Counted from the stretch's first letter, positions 1 to 11,880 are shown. The stretch: 64,000 nucleotides of DNA from Entoloma clypeatum (GCA_963565915.1 OY751489.1:2852001-2916000); one strand, 5' to 3'. The notes: a model not told the origin generated them from the sequence alone. A program made the numbers and translations.

Positions 1-580
1 TGGTAGACGTGTTTGAGTTACTAGGCGGGACAGGATCGTGATCTGGAGCAGAGGAGGACAGGTCTGGAGACTCATTCAAGTCATCAGGTGTGATATATGC
101 ACTAGGATCGTGATCTGGAAAGCGAGTAGCATAGTATTGCCGAAAAAGCCCAAATACATTGTGCGTGGATTTGAGGATCTTTCTGACCAGTGAGGTAGGC
201 GCTGAGCACTGCTGAGATGGAGGCTGAGGAGCATTTGACTCCGTTGGCGTACCCTCTGGCGTGACCTGAAGAGATGAAGGGGGGAGTGTGGCTGGAGGTA
301 CAGGTGCAATATCTCGATAGCGCTTGGGAAGTTGGCAACGTTCTGCTAAAGGTTGGTCTGCCATAACTTCTGGCTGGACGATTTCTCCTGTTTCACATTC
401 AGGTTGCGCGGCTTCTGTTTTACGACACTTATTTGCTTGCCATATCTGTCTGGCCTTGTCTAAAGCGGAGGAAAGTTGTGCTTTCATTTTTTTGCATACA
501 CCTATGTGCTGTGGATATCCTTGTACAGTAAACATCCGTCCACAGATGCAATCTTGAGACCCCCTTGATGGCAAGTCCAT
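1..580 (-). CDS. Plavaka-type DNA transposase, N-terminus, cut by window edge
   Basis: The frame starts at an ATG (578-580) and stays open for 193 codons to the window edge. Residues C11, C13, H25 and C29 form a small zinc-finger-like motif (CICGRMF ... PQHIGVC). Around residue 140 comes NVFGLFRQYY, then PDHDP and DDLNESPD. A short N-terminal Cys/His finger followed by an 'FGLFR ... HDP' segment is characteristic of the N-terminal part of Plavaka cut-and-paste transposases, which are abundant in Agaricomycetes. The catalytic part lies outside the window. No stop codon was seen in the visible part. Family assignment is by pattern recognition, not by search. Confidence 0.7.
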   Translation of the reverse strand, partial: MDLPSRGSQDCICGRMFTVQGYPQHIGVCKKMKAQLSSALDKARQIWQANKCRKTEAAQPECETGEIVQPEVMADQPLAERCQLPKRYRDIAPVPPATLPPSSLQVTPEGTPTESNAPQPPSQQCSAPTSLVRKILKSTHNVFGLFRQYYATRFPDHDPSAYITPDDLNESPDLSSSAPDHDPVPPSNSNTST

Positions 581-1004
581 TGTTGGGGTGCTGGAGGGTG
601 GAGAACGTGGAAAGACCAACAAAAAAGGGGCTTTAAGTTGATCATGATCGAGTCATTCTTGGTGACCATTATTAGCGTGTGAGCGAATGTAATTATTGCA
701 TGACTCTGTCAATGTGAGATTGACCCTCCAGGGACGGATGCATATTGGAATACAGACACAATCCAGGATCAAAGTTATGACTGGATCTGGGTCTAGAAAA
801 TAGAGAATTCAGAACTCCAGGTTTCTTGGTAACAGAGGGAGGCAGACTCACTGTCACCATCTGGACATGGATAGATTATCTGCACAGCATGGATGTAAAT
901 TGATGGTCTGCATAAATGTATGATCTATAGTGCTACAAACTTGTATTTTATAACAGGAAGCATTCAATTGTATAATGGACCATGATACAGATCAGGTAGT
1001 CCGA
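581..1004. other. Intergenic stretch upstream of the Plavaka gene
   Basis: No coding region was recognised. It separates the stop of the minus-strand gene at 1005 from the Plavaka ATG at 580 and would hold the Plavaka promoter. No terminal inverted repeat was found here. Confidence 0.4.
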
Positions 1005-3183
1005 TTATTCCATATTTGCTTCTGTCCAAATGATAGCGCCAACAACAGCATGAGGCATCACAAATACCCTTGTCCATTGAGCATGATCATCTGCTTTTGG
1101 GTTGGTGATGAACTCTTTATAGGTGCTAGGATGTTTTAAAGCTAAAGAATTTGTTGTGGTGCCGTGAGCATCCAGAGGTGCATTCCAGAACCACCAACTG
1201 AGATGATTTAGTTCTACAATCAAACCATGTGATGCATACACAAAATTGGATTCATTGTGTTTGATCTGTATGAGAGATCCTCTGTTAATAGAGTATCAAC
1301 ACCACGATGCAACAACTCACATTTGGTGAACGCTTCATTACAAATCCGCTTGTTGCAGAATCATCATTATCTATGTGTGACAATGCACAATAGGCAAACG
1401 TCCCAAAGGACGACAGGTTCGGATAGCCAAGGTGGTTTTTCAGGCCTTTCGCCCTTTTAGACAACTCCTGGGTGATCTCTGTGGGTGATTGTTGTTTCAA
1501 AAGCGGAGTATCCGCGAAGGGGGGTAAGAATCCAGAAAGAAATGCGTGACTACGAGCCTGCATAACTGATCATTGATTAGACACATTGACTACCAAAAAA
1601 AGAAATGGAGCAGCCCACTTGATGTCACCGTTTTCATTTCTATACGCAGCTGCTTTGCATTTTCTATACGATTATTGGGGCGCTTCGAGGTTGAGGCAGG
1701 AACTCTTATCTAGATGTTTGTCATATGTCGCCTGCAATGCAACAGATATAATAATTCATACCTCTGCCTCATAAGGTTGATTCCTTGCAGCATGTAGGCC
1801 TGGTGCTTTGGTCATCAGACCACCTTCCACTATGCGGTCTTGAGTAATATTAGTATTGTTCCTTACAGATATGTCATTCTTGATGAATACAGTTACTCAA
1901 ATTCACATACAAAAGAGTGTGTGCAAGCGCTTTCATGTCCGTCTTCAAAATATCATTATCCTCAGAGAATTTTGAATCTAAGGTGTGAAGGTTGTGCACA
2001 ACGCCAGCGAACTATGTGTTTCAGACACTTGACTGTGCAGGTGAAATCAAGACATACCACTTTATCCCATGCTGGAATGGTATCAGATGGTGAATCCTTG
2101 GTCCAGAGAATGAACGAATACATAGGGCCATCTTGTTTGGGTGCATTTATTTGATGCATTCGCTGATCAACCCGAATATAACCGTCGGCGTCGAATGCTC
2201 CAGAGTCAAGGCCCTTGGTGGCCTGGTCTTGGGATTCTACCATGTGTTTTTTGAGACATTCTTCAATTCGGTCATTGCTTTCCCTGTCCTAGATTAGATC
2301 TTGCAAATATGGCAATTGGTTATTCAAAACAAACCGCTCAATGCCGATCCATTTAGCTTGCTCACGGCACCTCACTCCGGACCACTCTGCATTCCTCAGT
2401 TGTGTATAAAGCAACGCTGCTTCACCAATCTGTGAGGCGATCCATTTTGAAACATCATCAGATCGGTTGGCCACTGTACGTTCGAGTGTGGTCAGAATTT
2501 GTCGCTTCAGCACATTGTCCCCATCTCTCTATCGAAGAATTGAAATTGAAATTGATAGCTTGATGATTACAGCTTCTTACCTTGAGTGCTTCTGCTAATT
2601 TCATTGCATCACTTTCTGATGTATTGTTGTTCTTGTCCTTGGTGATCTGTGTTGATAGTGTATTTTGAAATATATTTTCATAAAAAGAAATTGGTGTCGT
2701 TAACCACAGGGAGAGGAATTGGGATTTCGGATCATCAGAAGCGGGCCATGTAGGAATGATTGATTCACTGATAATTTGTTTGATGCCCCGCTTGACCTTG
2801 TTGCTTATTTTTGGCAGCGGTATAGTAGACGGAGGGTTGTCATCTACCAGGATATGCTTAGTTAACTACATATATCAATGCAATTAATGAATCATGCCTT
2901 TCCATTCTGGCCCCTTGAGGGCATCTTCAGGCTCATTTTCAAGACGCCACTCATTCTTTTCTTCTCTGCACCATTTTGATCCATCTTGACAAATTGTTCT
3001 ACTTCCCATTTCTTCATCAAGTTGTTCGATGGGCATAAGGGGCGAAAGTTCAAGAAACGGCGACAGATTGGGGGGGCCGTGAACATTGTCAACAGAAGAT
3101 ATAATGTCTTCTCCCTCCTTTGTACGCTTTGTGTCAATGTTCAGATCAAGGCTGGTTTTTCTGCGCTTCCGAAAGTGGGACAT
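1005..3183 (-). pseudogene. Multi-exon gene, possible 2OG-Fe(II) dioxygenase-like protein, broken
   Basis: Coding-like minus-strand segments run from an ATG at 3181-3183 (MSHFRKRRKTS) to a TAA at 1005-1007. Visible exons are about 3183-2890, 2870-2590, 2520-1960, an unclear stretch 1860-1600, 1563-1310 and 1275-1005. Plausible introns include one with donor GTAAGA near 2585 and one with donor GTGAGT near 1310. The penultimate exon has an HxD motif (SHIDNDD) after SSFGTF. The last exon has WWFWNAP followed by AHGTTTN, a typical distal His, with a Lys ten residues later. HxD...H inside a beta-rich stretch is the pattern of 2OG-Fe(II) dioxygenases (double-stranded beta-helix), but identity is not proved. 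An in-frame TAG at 2289-2291 and further stops near 1600-1700 suggest a pseudogene. Basidiomycete TET/JBP-type dioxygenases are known to travel with KDZ/Plavaka-type transposons, and this gene lies 425 bp upstream of a Plavaka gene in the same orientation. Confidence 0.4.
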
Positions 3184-4145
3184 GACAGGGCTGAATGAAG
3201 ACACTGGGTTTAATGAAGATGAGGTATGGAGACGATGCTTTAGGCAAGTTAACGGTCAGATGATTATGAGTGGCGTTGATATAGCTCGTAAAACCTACTC
3301 AGTGTACAATCATATCAATCAATCAACCGGACGAAACTGTTTGGTTTGATCATCACTAAGGAAATTGGGAGGACCTCACAACAAACATACAAGATATCAA
3401 TATACAGGAACAAACGTCGCTGAAGTCTGTCCCAAAAATCAACTCCGTGTACTAACAACAGGTTCGGTATTGTTCCCTGAATATCCAGATTCAGATACTG
3501 TGACCTTCTCATGAACAGAATTCCCCTGACATCAGGATTCATCTTATGTAGCATGAGGTTATTATTGTACAAATTGAGGGATTTGATGAATTTCTTCAAC
3601 GACAAATGCTGTGGACAACATGGATGAACAATGCAAACATCCTAGAGTAATTTCAGATGGTGGACAAATACAGATTAATACATGACCCACTTGCATGTTA
3701 CTGGTTTGAATCAAAAAAGATTCAATACCAATCTTCATCATGAATCCTTGTGTTGAGTGTTCTCATTGGAACGATTCATTTTGGTACCCAAGATCTATTA
3801 TGATGAACTAAATGATTCAATATAAATAATTCCAACTTATGAGGTTAGAGAGTGAAAAGAGTACACAGAGGTTCACCGCCACGTACTCGACACAAACTTG
3901 TTGAGGGTAGGTTAGTTGTCTATAATGGGAAACCCCGTTCAGCCCATCACGTGGAGTAGCAAAATTTTGCTACTCCACGTGATAAATGACAACCTGCCCT
4001 CAATAAACTCGTCACTGAAAGTCTCCATGGCTGAGTTTGAATAGACTTTTACGCACATTGTCACCACCGTCACTAGCCACTTTGCTGCGCACATACAGTA
4101 CTATACACTTTTAATACATAAAATTAGTCTACATATCATTCACAA
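3184..4145. other. Intergenic region with a small fold-back MITE
   Basis: No convincing gene. A minus-strand open frame at 3315-3605 has no supporting motif. The stretch is AT-rich and contains the fold-back element at about 3899-4007. The two flanking genes point away from it (minus to the left, plus to the right), so it may hold a divergent promoter. Confidence 0.35.
3899..4007. repeat. Fold-back MITE with 38-bp perfect palindrome
   Basis: Outer arms TTGAGGGTAGGTT (left) and the complement of AACCTGCCCTCAA (right) form an imperfect terminal inverted repeat. In the centre, 3946-3983 is a perfect 38-bp palindrome. Each arm of the palindrome contains a CACGTG E-box-type hexamer. Target duplication is not clear. 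It carries no gene and would be a non-autonomous element. Confidence 0.5.
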
Positions 4146-6269
4146 TGTCGTTAGAATTTATTCAAGTGAGTCATTTGGGCGACATATTCGCCATATGTCT
4201 GAAATAACATTGTTAACATAGGGGTCATCCACCACCATGGCTTCTAATTTCAGGTAAGCAGTGTGTTGTTTTGCATCTTCAGATGCGAGGACACGTTGTT
4301 TAGACGCGACCATCGCGTTCAATATATGACAATTTATGAATATCATATGTTTAGACGCGACTGTCGCATTACATGCCGATTTATGAATATCATACAACAA
4401 GACTAACTCATATTATAGAAAGTCGCCCAGTTTCTGTGATCTGCCTTGGAGTTCACAGGTCTTCCACAAGCATGATCTCAAGGCAACTATTTCAGGGATC
4501 CAGGATGAAGACTTGCAAGTAAGTTGGTCAAATTCCATCATGGTCAGGTTCTCATCTACTATTCATGTGAAGCGATTGGTTGACACAATGTTGATGGAAG
4601 AGCGTCTCTTCATGGCACAGGCAGATTACGGTAGGGCCTTAAATGACTACTTTGTTCAGCATTTGGACAGGGCGTTAACCGAGGACGCGATATGAAAGCT
4701 TTTCACGTATCGGGCGATTGACATAGGGACATGGATCAATTCCGATGACAGTTCCCATTCACTGACAAAGAATGATCCTGCTTGTAAAAGATTGGTTACG
4801 GATAAATTTCCAGTAGGTCAAATAAATATCAGCGTCCATTTTTTTAATAGAGAGGGTCAAACAGAAACTGAAAAACTGGGGAGATGTCGTAACAAAATGT
4901 CTGGAAACCATGAGGGCATACGAAAGCCAAGACCACAAGCGAAAATTTGAAGGTCAATCGACAGCAATGCGATACACAACGATATGTCAGAAGGAAACGA
5001 AGAGTAATGCCAAAACGGTCATGGCTCACATTGAGAAAGCCGTGTTTCATCTGTGTTACTTATTGGATGTAAGTGAACCCTTATCGGTCATTGACATATG
5101 CTGATGTACTTATGCTCATAGGGACACATTGACATGCCGAGAACAATGCAGGGCCTGGAAGAGGAACTGTCAAAGACGCTTCAAGATGCAGACTGTGAGG
5201 CAGTCTTGGGAATCTGGAAAGCAGAACGACCGCAGATCTCTACTATCACCTTTCCTTTGCTGTTTTCCCTTGCCACTTCACCCTTTCTGCTTCTCTTGCA
5301 GACAATGATTGACAGAAATGTCATTGGTGTCCGAAAGCTGCTCGAGGTACATCATAGTTGTATGGTTTATGATCACATCTGACTTCCATCAAAGTTGTGG
5401 GTTGGACTTGGAAACAACAAGCCGGCAATCATGTTGGTGGCTGAGCAAGAATTATGGCGATTGATACTGCGTCTCACTCAGGATCCCAATTTGGATCTCA
5501 TCAAGGAGCTGATTGAGGTGCTATTGAAAATCAAGGCATTGATAGACTCAGCAAGCCGAAAAGAATTATGTTACTTTCAGAATCTTCAAATAGGTGAGAT
5601 AGCATAAACTATTGTTGACAAGCCTGATGAATTATCAATGCTGCAGAAGAACCTAGAGAAATGGCCAACATAGAAGAAGTTACAGACAATGCAGAGGGCC
5701 AGCCTACCACAGGTAATGAATGCATGACCATTAAACAAATGAAATTTGTTAATTAGAGGATCAACCCGATGAAGATGCCACCATGGAAAATATTCGGTCA
5801 CCCTCCCCCTTGCTTTCGGTTGCATTGCAAAAGCGACCTCGGACATCAACGCCAAGAACGCCACCGGAGGTTGAAGATGGCGGGACCTTACAACAGGTTC
5901 TGATGTGGGGCATCCAACAAAAAGGCGGCATGAAGAGGAGGATCAAGAATCCGTATCAGAAGAGGAACAGCCCACAGAACAAAGGAGGTCACAGAGAATG
6001 GGTGTTATAGACAGGGATGCGCAAAGCGCAAAGCGGCGTGCTGCTTCACGACAAAGACCAGTCCGACCAGCGCGACCAGCTCAGCATCGATCAAGTGCAC
6101 CTTCTTCCATGATCAAACTGGAGAAGCGTGACTTTTGAGAGTTAACAACCTTCAAAGTGAAGGAGATCATTGACCTCACAGACAAATGTGTTAGTATATT
6201 GCCATCCAGTATATCCGTTTTATTTTGCTTATTGATGTCATACAGGGTGATCCATTGGTGGGTGTACTA
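4146..6269 (+). pseudogene. Unknown multi-exon gene, 5' part, interrupted at 6270
   Basis: A possible start is ATG at 4146 (MSLEFIQ, then a GTGAGT donor). Clear coding-like exons follow: about 4432-4508; 4570-4830, containing MLMEERLFMAQADYGRALND; 4890-5070; 5125-5220; 5300-5345; 5395-5580 (LWRLILRLTQDPNLDLIKE, heptad-like); and 5783-6180. Introns have standard GT...AG ends, for example after 5345 and before 5125. The frame is damaged: TGA at 4693-4695 lies inside otherwise good coding sequence (AI*KLF) and another TGA lies at 6136-6138. I recognise no domain. Downstream it runs into the chimeric insertion. Joining 6269 to 8341 over a single TA restores an open frame reading VYYLVRIDKYSL, so 8341-9472 is the 3' part of the same gene. 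Confidence 0.5.
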
Positions 6270-8338
6270 CATCAACTCGCCATTTTTAGGAGTAGCGGCG
6301 AATTGATTCTGGATCATCGCAAGAAATTGTCTCAGTGCTGTAATGGCACCAGACTTTTTCCTAAGCAAGACGACCCAGACGTGGGATGAAAAATCATCCA
6401 AAAAGGTGAGGAAGTATTTGTACTTGTGATATGATGCCGTGGATATCTGTTTTAGATCCGAATGAATTAAATCGAAGGGTTTGACTGCCCTTGTTATGAA
6501 ATTGGGATATGACTGATTTGGCATTTTCCCTTTGAGGCACCCTGTGCAGCTTTCCTGTGATTTCTCACATACTAACGTTTCAGGTACCCCTTTGGTACTG
6601 CTGGGAATCTTTCCGAGTGCCTGGTCATTTGGGTGGCCAAGACGTTTGTGCCAGGAGTGGAGACCGTGGTAGTGAAATCGGCGATGACGGGTCGGGTGAT
6701 GTTGCCAGAGACAATGCGCCAAACTCCTTGGTGGAGGAGGTAAGACTTCATTTTTTTGGCCCAGCTTTGGTAATCGATGCCGTCGAAGGCAGAGATGGTG
6801 TCAAGAGCAGAGCGAGAGGTAGACATTTTTAATGAATCTAGAAAAGGGTTTCCCAATCAGTGATATGTCTTTTAATGAATTTGATTTTGAGAAAACAAGT
6901 AAATGATTCCTCATGACATATTCCCTTCAGGAATAGCGGTCATGGGAAAAACCCTTTTTATATGTCAGAAGCGTATGAGGTACGATCGACTTTTCCACAT
7001 GATGTGTACTAAGCCAATCCCCTTTAGGGACACTTCATGACAGGTACTTGTCGTAATGATGTTCCCAGGTTCATGTGTGAAGAAGTATGACTCAGAGACC
7101 AGATCTTTCAATTGGTTCTTTGCCAACCAGGATAGAGTGGGCAGGTACAGTGCCTCACAAAACTGATTCAATGTTTGTTGCTTTTTGAATACCTTCAAGG
7201 TAACTCTGCAAAGAATACCAATTGAATTAAACCTTTGGTATATAATTGAAAGCCCTACTTCAGGGCTTTCAGAATATAAAGGAATCATATGATTTAGATC
7301 AGAATCCATGGAGATATGATTAAATTAAATCAGCAACTCATTGAATCAGTTTTGTGAGTACCTATGGCAATTATCAGAATCACATGCTTCACTGGTTGTA
7401 TGGTAACCAGTTGTCATGACTTACTGATGGAACTTGAATAGAACCCTGATGGGTTGTCAAGGAAAGTTGTATAAGAAGAATCCAACCTCAACAGCCTCCA
7501 TAATTAATCATGCACCCTATCTTCTCTTCCCACAAGGAAAACATTCTTTCTCTGGCCTCCAATGGTCACTCCACTCATCATATTGCCTCTAACCTGGGTG
7601 TCAGCCAACCAACTGTCTCCAGAGTGCTTCAAAATCTTCTTCTTCATCGCAATCTCTCTGGGAAGGTGTGGGGAGACTTGCAGAGGTTGAGGGGAGGATG
7701 GATGCTGATCAGTATGTGTCCATTTTGAAGGACAATTTGCTGCCCAGCATGGAGGAGAGTGGAATCTCTGAAGAGGAGATCATTTTTCAGCAGGACAATG
7801 ACCCCAAGCACAGCACACCTCCAAGAAGGCCAAAAAATGGATGGACAGCAAGAATATTGCTCTGCTGGATTGGCCTGCACAGTCCCCAGACCTCAATCCT
7901 ATTGAACACCTCTGGGTTCATATTAAAAGGAAGTTGAATGAATATCCAACACCACCCAAGGGAGTCTGGGAGATTTGGGACAGAGCAGCAGAGGTGTGGA
8001 ATAATATAGAGCCAGAAGTGTGTCAAAACCTGATAGAAAGTATGCCAAGAAGGGTAGAGGCAGTAATCAAAGCTAAGGGGGGTAATACCAAGTACTAAAG
8101 TATAAAATACTGTATTTATTGTATATACTCACAAAACTGATTCAATGAGTCCCTGGAGTAATTTGATCATATATTGATCATTTTTTATGGGAATTACATA
8201 ATTATTGCAGATTCCGAGAGTCCTGAAGCAGGGCTTTTAACCAGGTACCAATACCTTCTTTTGATTGGCATTATTTGCAAAGTTATTTTGAAGGTATTCA
8301 CAAAGTAGCAAATATTGAATCAGTTTTGTGAGGCACTG
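6270..8338. mobile_element. Chimeric insertion: Ty1/copia fragment plus deleted Tc1, TA duplication
   Basis: This 2,069-bp block is almost identical to 20287-22356. By eye there is one 1-nt length difference (T5 versus T6 near 6284) and about two substitutions. It starts inside the copia-A integrase coding sequence and ends exactly at the outer end of a Tc1 terminal repeat. It is flanked by TA on both sides (6268-6269 and 8339-8340), the target duplication made by Tc1/mariner transposases. In the donor, TA is present only on the Tc1 side. The copied part covers the copia integrase N-terminus, gag remnant and leader (6270-7145) and the Tc1 derivative (7148-8338). It interrupts an exon of the unknown gene. 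Confidence 0.85.
7148..8338 (+). mobile_element. Internally deleted Tc1-like element (copy in the chimera)
   Basis: 1,191 bp, beginning CAGTGCCTCAC and ending with its complement GTGAGGCACTG. It derives from the 1,619-bp Tc1 family at 27755 and 53200 by loss of about 430 bp of the transposase gene. The reading frame keeps the N-terminal helix-turn-helix (from ATG 7510, SQPTVSRVLQ) and then jumps to the DDE C-terminal part near 7668. A 5-nt duplication in the DNDPKH region also shifts the frame. It cannot encode an active transposase, but both terminal repeats remain usable in trans. Confidence 0.85.
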
Positions 8339-8340
8339 TA

Positions 8341-9472
8341 CCTTGTACGCATTGACAAGTATTCTTTATTAATGCTCATCACAGCAAAAGACTCACACCG
8401 CCACCATGTACCCGATGTATCAAACTTTTCAGGCATATTGGATGTCGCGACTCTATGTTGTGTCATGGAACTTGGGAACACCTTGAGTGAGTGGAGCTAT
8501 GGTCCACCAGAAAACGCTGATAGACATTGTCTCGTGTATGCTAGGAAACGTGCCAGGCAATTGCTCTGCTGGATTTTTGGGACATACGAACTGTGGGATG
8601 AGAAGAGTGAAACAATTGATCCCTACAAGGATTTCTATTGGCCCTATCTCGTTCAGCATGCCCAGGCTCTCGTGGAATACAAGAAGATAGCCACAGGGGT
8701 AGGATACCATCACAGGTCCAAGCAGGTGACCTGCACCCCGGAGGATGTCGCCCGAGTCGTAGAAGCTAGCCTTTGAGATGAGGAAGTTATTGCGCTATAT
8801 CATGAGGATACAGGCCAGTGTGACACTTTTGCATGGGAAGGTAGCACGTTCACTGTGCATGAACGTGAGGAATTCTGGGATGGCGGTATGTTCTTATTTT
8901 TTTATTGTGAGTGCTTTCTGACACCTATCAATTCTAACACAATAGATGAGTATGAGGGTGTGCAAGGATATAACATGGATGATATCCGTGCCTTTAAATC
9001 AGCCAAATCCATTGTTTAGTATTCATGCTGACTCTGCTCACCTCATCAGGCTGGTTTGTTCCTCTGGTATATATATTATCGCTCTATTTGAATACACACC
9101 TGTAGTCATCGTCAGTGGAGTTGCTCGGAATGTGATCTGGGCTCATGCAAAGCCTGCTTGCGCTTGTATCTTAGCACACAGTCCAAAAAGATGTACTGGA
9201 CCCTCATGGCACTGCAACAGGTGCTTGGTCAAACATTGTGGAGCAGGTGATTGCCATTCGCAACAAACAGCATCCAACTCTGTCTCGCGTCCCGACTTGT
9301 TTGGTCTGGTTAACACGGTTAACCACCTTATCAGGCTCAAGTCTGTCTGGCCTTTTGTTTTTCGCACGCCTCTTGATCTTTCCCTATCGCTGTCAGAAAT
9401 CACCAAGTCTTGAGTCTATGTTAGAGTATGTCCATGCCAAGATGTATATAAAATATTTCGTGTCTAACCTAT
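8341..9472 (+). pseudogene. Unknown multi-exon gene, 3' part
   Basis: This continues the gene at 4146-6269 after the insertion. The first segment, 8341-8776, encodes LVRIDKYSLLMLI, later CWIFGTYELWDEK and YWPYLVQHAQALVEYKK, and ends at TGA 8774-8776. Later coding-like parts are near 8780-8890, 8945-9020 (DEYEGVQGYNMDD) and 9210-9472 (VEQVIAIRNKQHPTLSRVP). Frame changes between them may be introns or damage. No known domain was recognised and no transposase motif is present, so I treat it as a host gene. Confidence 0.45.
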
Positions 9473-9709
9473 GATAGGGCTCAGCAGCCGTCACGTATAT
9501 ACAGCGAGGAATTTAAGTTTCCTGCATTCACATGACTCATCATAGCTCGGCGAGCCTCGCTTCGCTACGAGGGGCTCATAAACACCCCCCTCCCAACGAA
9601 CCCAACAAGGCTCTCATCCGGATGTTTGTTTCCCGGTTCATCAGCTAACAAAGATAGGACATTTGCAATCACAATCAAACCCGTTGAGTCTGACGAAAGT
9701 CTTCGAAAC
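9473..9709. other. Intergenic, short GC-rich inverted repeat
   Basis: No gene. Around 9548-9577 a GAGCCTCG ... CGAGGGGCTC inverted repeat could fold. The stretch may serve as the promoter of the downstream gene or the 3' end of the upstream one. Confidence 0.3.
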
Positions 9710-11500
9710 ATGTTCACGAATCTCACCATCCTCCTGACTCTTGTCACCGCCTTGAACAATCCTTATGGGAAATCGACATTCAACGGGATGCAGGTTTTAC
9801 AGGAGAGGCTGGACCATACCAGCTATTCTGGCGGGGGGGACAATGTGAAGGTCATCGAGGCAGCCACCCAAATCCTTGTCATCAATAAAGAGATCCTGGC
9901 CTCGATGGCCTACACGGACTCGGAACATGGCATGGAGAGTAAGTGCATAATCTCTGCCAAGCCATTCAGTCAATCCGAGGATGAGCCGCCTGTTTATGAC
10001 AAATCCGACTGTTGGCAAGCTCTGAGGCTCTGGGTCACTCCCAACCCCAAGGACACCAGAGACAACATCTTGCAGCTGGTCCCTGACGAGTATGTCATCT
10101 TTTCCCCAGGAACAGAGGACGATGGAAAATCCCTCTGTCTAGAGCTTGGCCAGTTGGACGACCGTGATGGTGAGAGCCTCTGGGACAGGGTCCGCGGGGG
10201 CGAATTCAACATCACAGAACTACTCAAGGCGCAGAGGTTGCTGCGGCCGCAGATGGATAAGCGCAACCCTAGGACTTGATTGTAAGCTCCAGTTACATGC
10301 TACTGATATCCTGCCTCATTGTTAACTCGACTAGTTTGACATACATAACATTACTAAATCATGTGGCAATGGTAAATCACTATCTCAATGTCTTCAGGCA
10401 TGCGTCCAAAATCACGCGGCCTGATCTATCCAGGCGTTTTACCAAATACCTTGTGATGGCGTGCTGGCGCAGGATGACATGGAGGACTCGCCACTGGGTG
10501 TCTATTGGCATACTCAGTGACCTGAATGCTATAGGGGATGACACCGTATTGGACGTTGCAACCGAGGAACTTGCCTCAAATCCCTGCAATGGCAATAATC
10601 TAGCCCTTGCAAAGGCAATTGCAGGTTTAGCCACGCATGGAAACTTGAATGCTGTGCAAAAGATCGCCCAAAACGCGGGGGTTTCAATACAAGGTTTCTG
10701 TACAAATCTTATTGCCCTGAGCAAAGAGGCATTGGATTTGCAGGGTCCCATTTGACTATACACCCAGGACACCGCGGCGGAATTCCACCATCTCTTGATT
10801 GGAACTGCTGTGATCTTTGCAAGGGCCCTTGAAGAAATGCGCAATGATGTTGCTGGAAAGGATCACAATTACTGGGGCATGTTCGCCTATAACTATGGTG
10901 CCCTTCTTTACACCATCCTCCACTCCAGGGCATTCACACACCACTTGACCCTTTTGAAGAACTACAAGCTCCTCTCAACCCCCTCATTGGAAAGGTCTAC
11001 CTCGTATGATGCTTTTCGGGACAAGTTTTTGAAGCCCAAGAAGGAGAACTCGAAGGCTGATACTGCCGAGGTGGAGGAGGTGGAAGAACTCAATGACAAA
11101 GCTGAAGTGCTCCAGATGGAGGAGGGGGACCGGCGCATTGAGCTAATCCGGGGATGGATGAAGAAACTTGTCAATCATTTCGCCGCTCAACGAATCCTCG
11201 AGCATCACTGTGCAAAGCTTGCAGATGCAGACCGGTCAACAGACAAGGGGGATAGCCGAGTTGAAATCTTGCTATTAGCTCTTGGAGGGTTGGGAAAAGA
11301 AGCTACTTTACCCAACTGGCACACGGCATTGAAGGGGACTATTGATTTCACTTTGACTGGGCATTTTCTGGGCCGCCCAACTTCCAGTGACTCTCAGCCT
11401 CCTATAACGTTTCAATACGTTGAACACGTACTCAAAAAGCGTGTTCCAATGGAAGCTGAGCGTCAACAAAAAGGACACGTCTGCTTCACCCTGATATTCT
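9710..11500 (+). pseudogene. Unknown multi-exon gene, broken
   Basis: The first good ATG is at 9710 (MFTNLTILLTLVTALNN). Exons are about 9710-10272, 10395-10755 continuing to about 11060, then to about 11500. The central part is charged and coiled-coil-like (VEEVEELNDKAEVLQMEE), followed by RRIELIRGWMKKLVNHFAAQ. TGA at 10753-10755 interrupts an otherwise continuous frame (QGPI*LYTQDTAAEF) and would be CGA (Arg) before a single C-to-T change. Downstream the frame merges with a LINE relic, so the true 3' end is lost or unclear. I do not recognise the family. Confidence 0.45.
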
Positions 11501-11689
11501 CAACATTTGTCACCCTCTGGAAATCGGAGGAGGGGGGTGGACCTGCCCCTGAACTTTCTGCCAGAGTTCATTGTGAAGCCTCTTTGTTTGCCTGGGCCAA
11601 GGCTCGAGGCAAGTTTGGGAACAAAGACCGCAAATCCCACAAATCCCCTATCAACCCCCACTGTGGCACCCATCCAACCTATCTTATTG

Positions 11690-11880
11690 CCTGCTCTCTC
11701 CCATACGCTAGCGCCTCCCATTTTTCTACATTGAAGGATGCTCAGCATGTCCTCCATTCCTCGGAGTCTGTCTTCCAAGATAGCATCTGTCTTGCTGCCC
11801 CACCCCAGAGGATCATTCACGACTCTCAGTGTGCGGACACTTGCACTATCTACTTTGACATCTGAAACTCTCAAAACATT
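11690..11880 (+). repeat. LINE ORF1 relic
   Basis: The translation KDAQHVLHSSESVFQDSICL, then IIHDSQCADTCTIYFDI, matches the ORF1 of the LINE at 56995-59289 (SKDAESAL ... FKDSICLATPP ... DTCTIYFDI). The next codon is TGA where the other copy has TGG (Trp). The relic is diverged and its left boundary is not sharp. Confidence 0.65.

Noticed and set aside
10795..11865. One 356-codon gene
   Set aside because: Its last 60 or so codons are a LINE ORF1 relic fused to the host gene.
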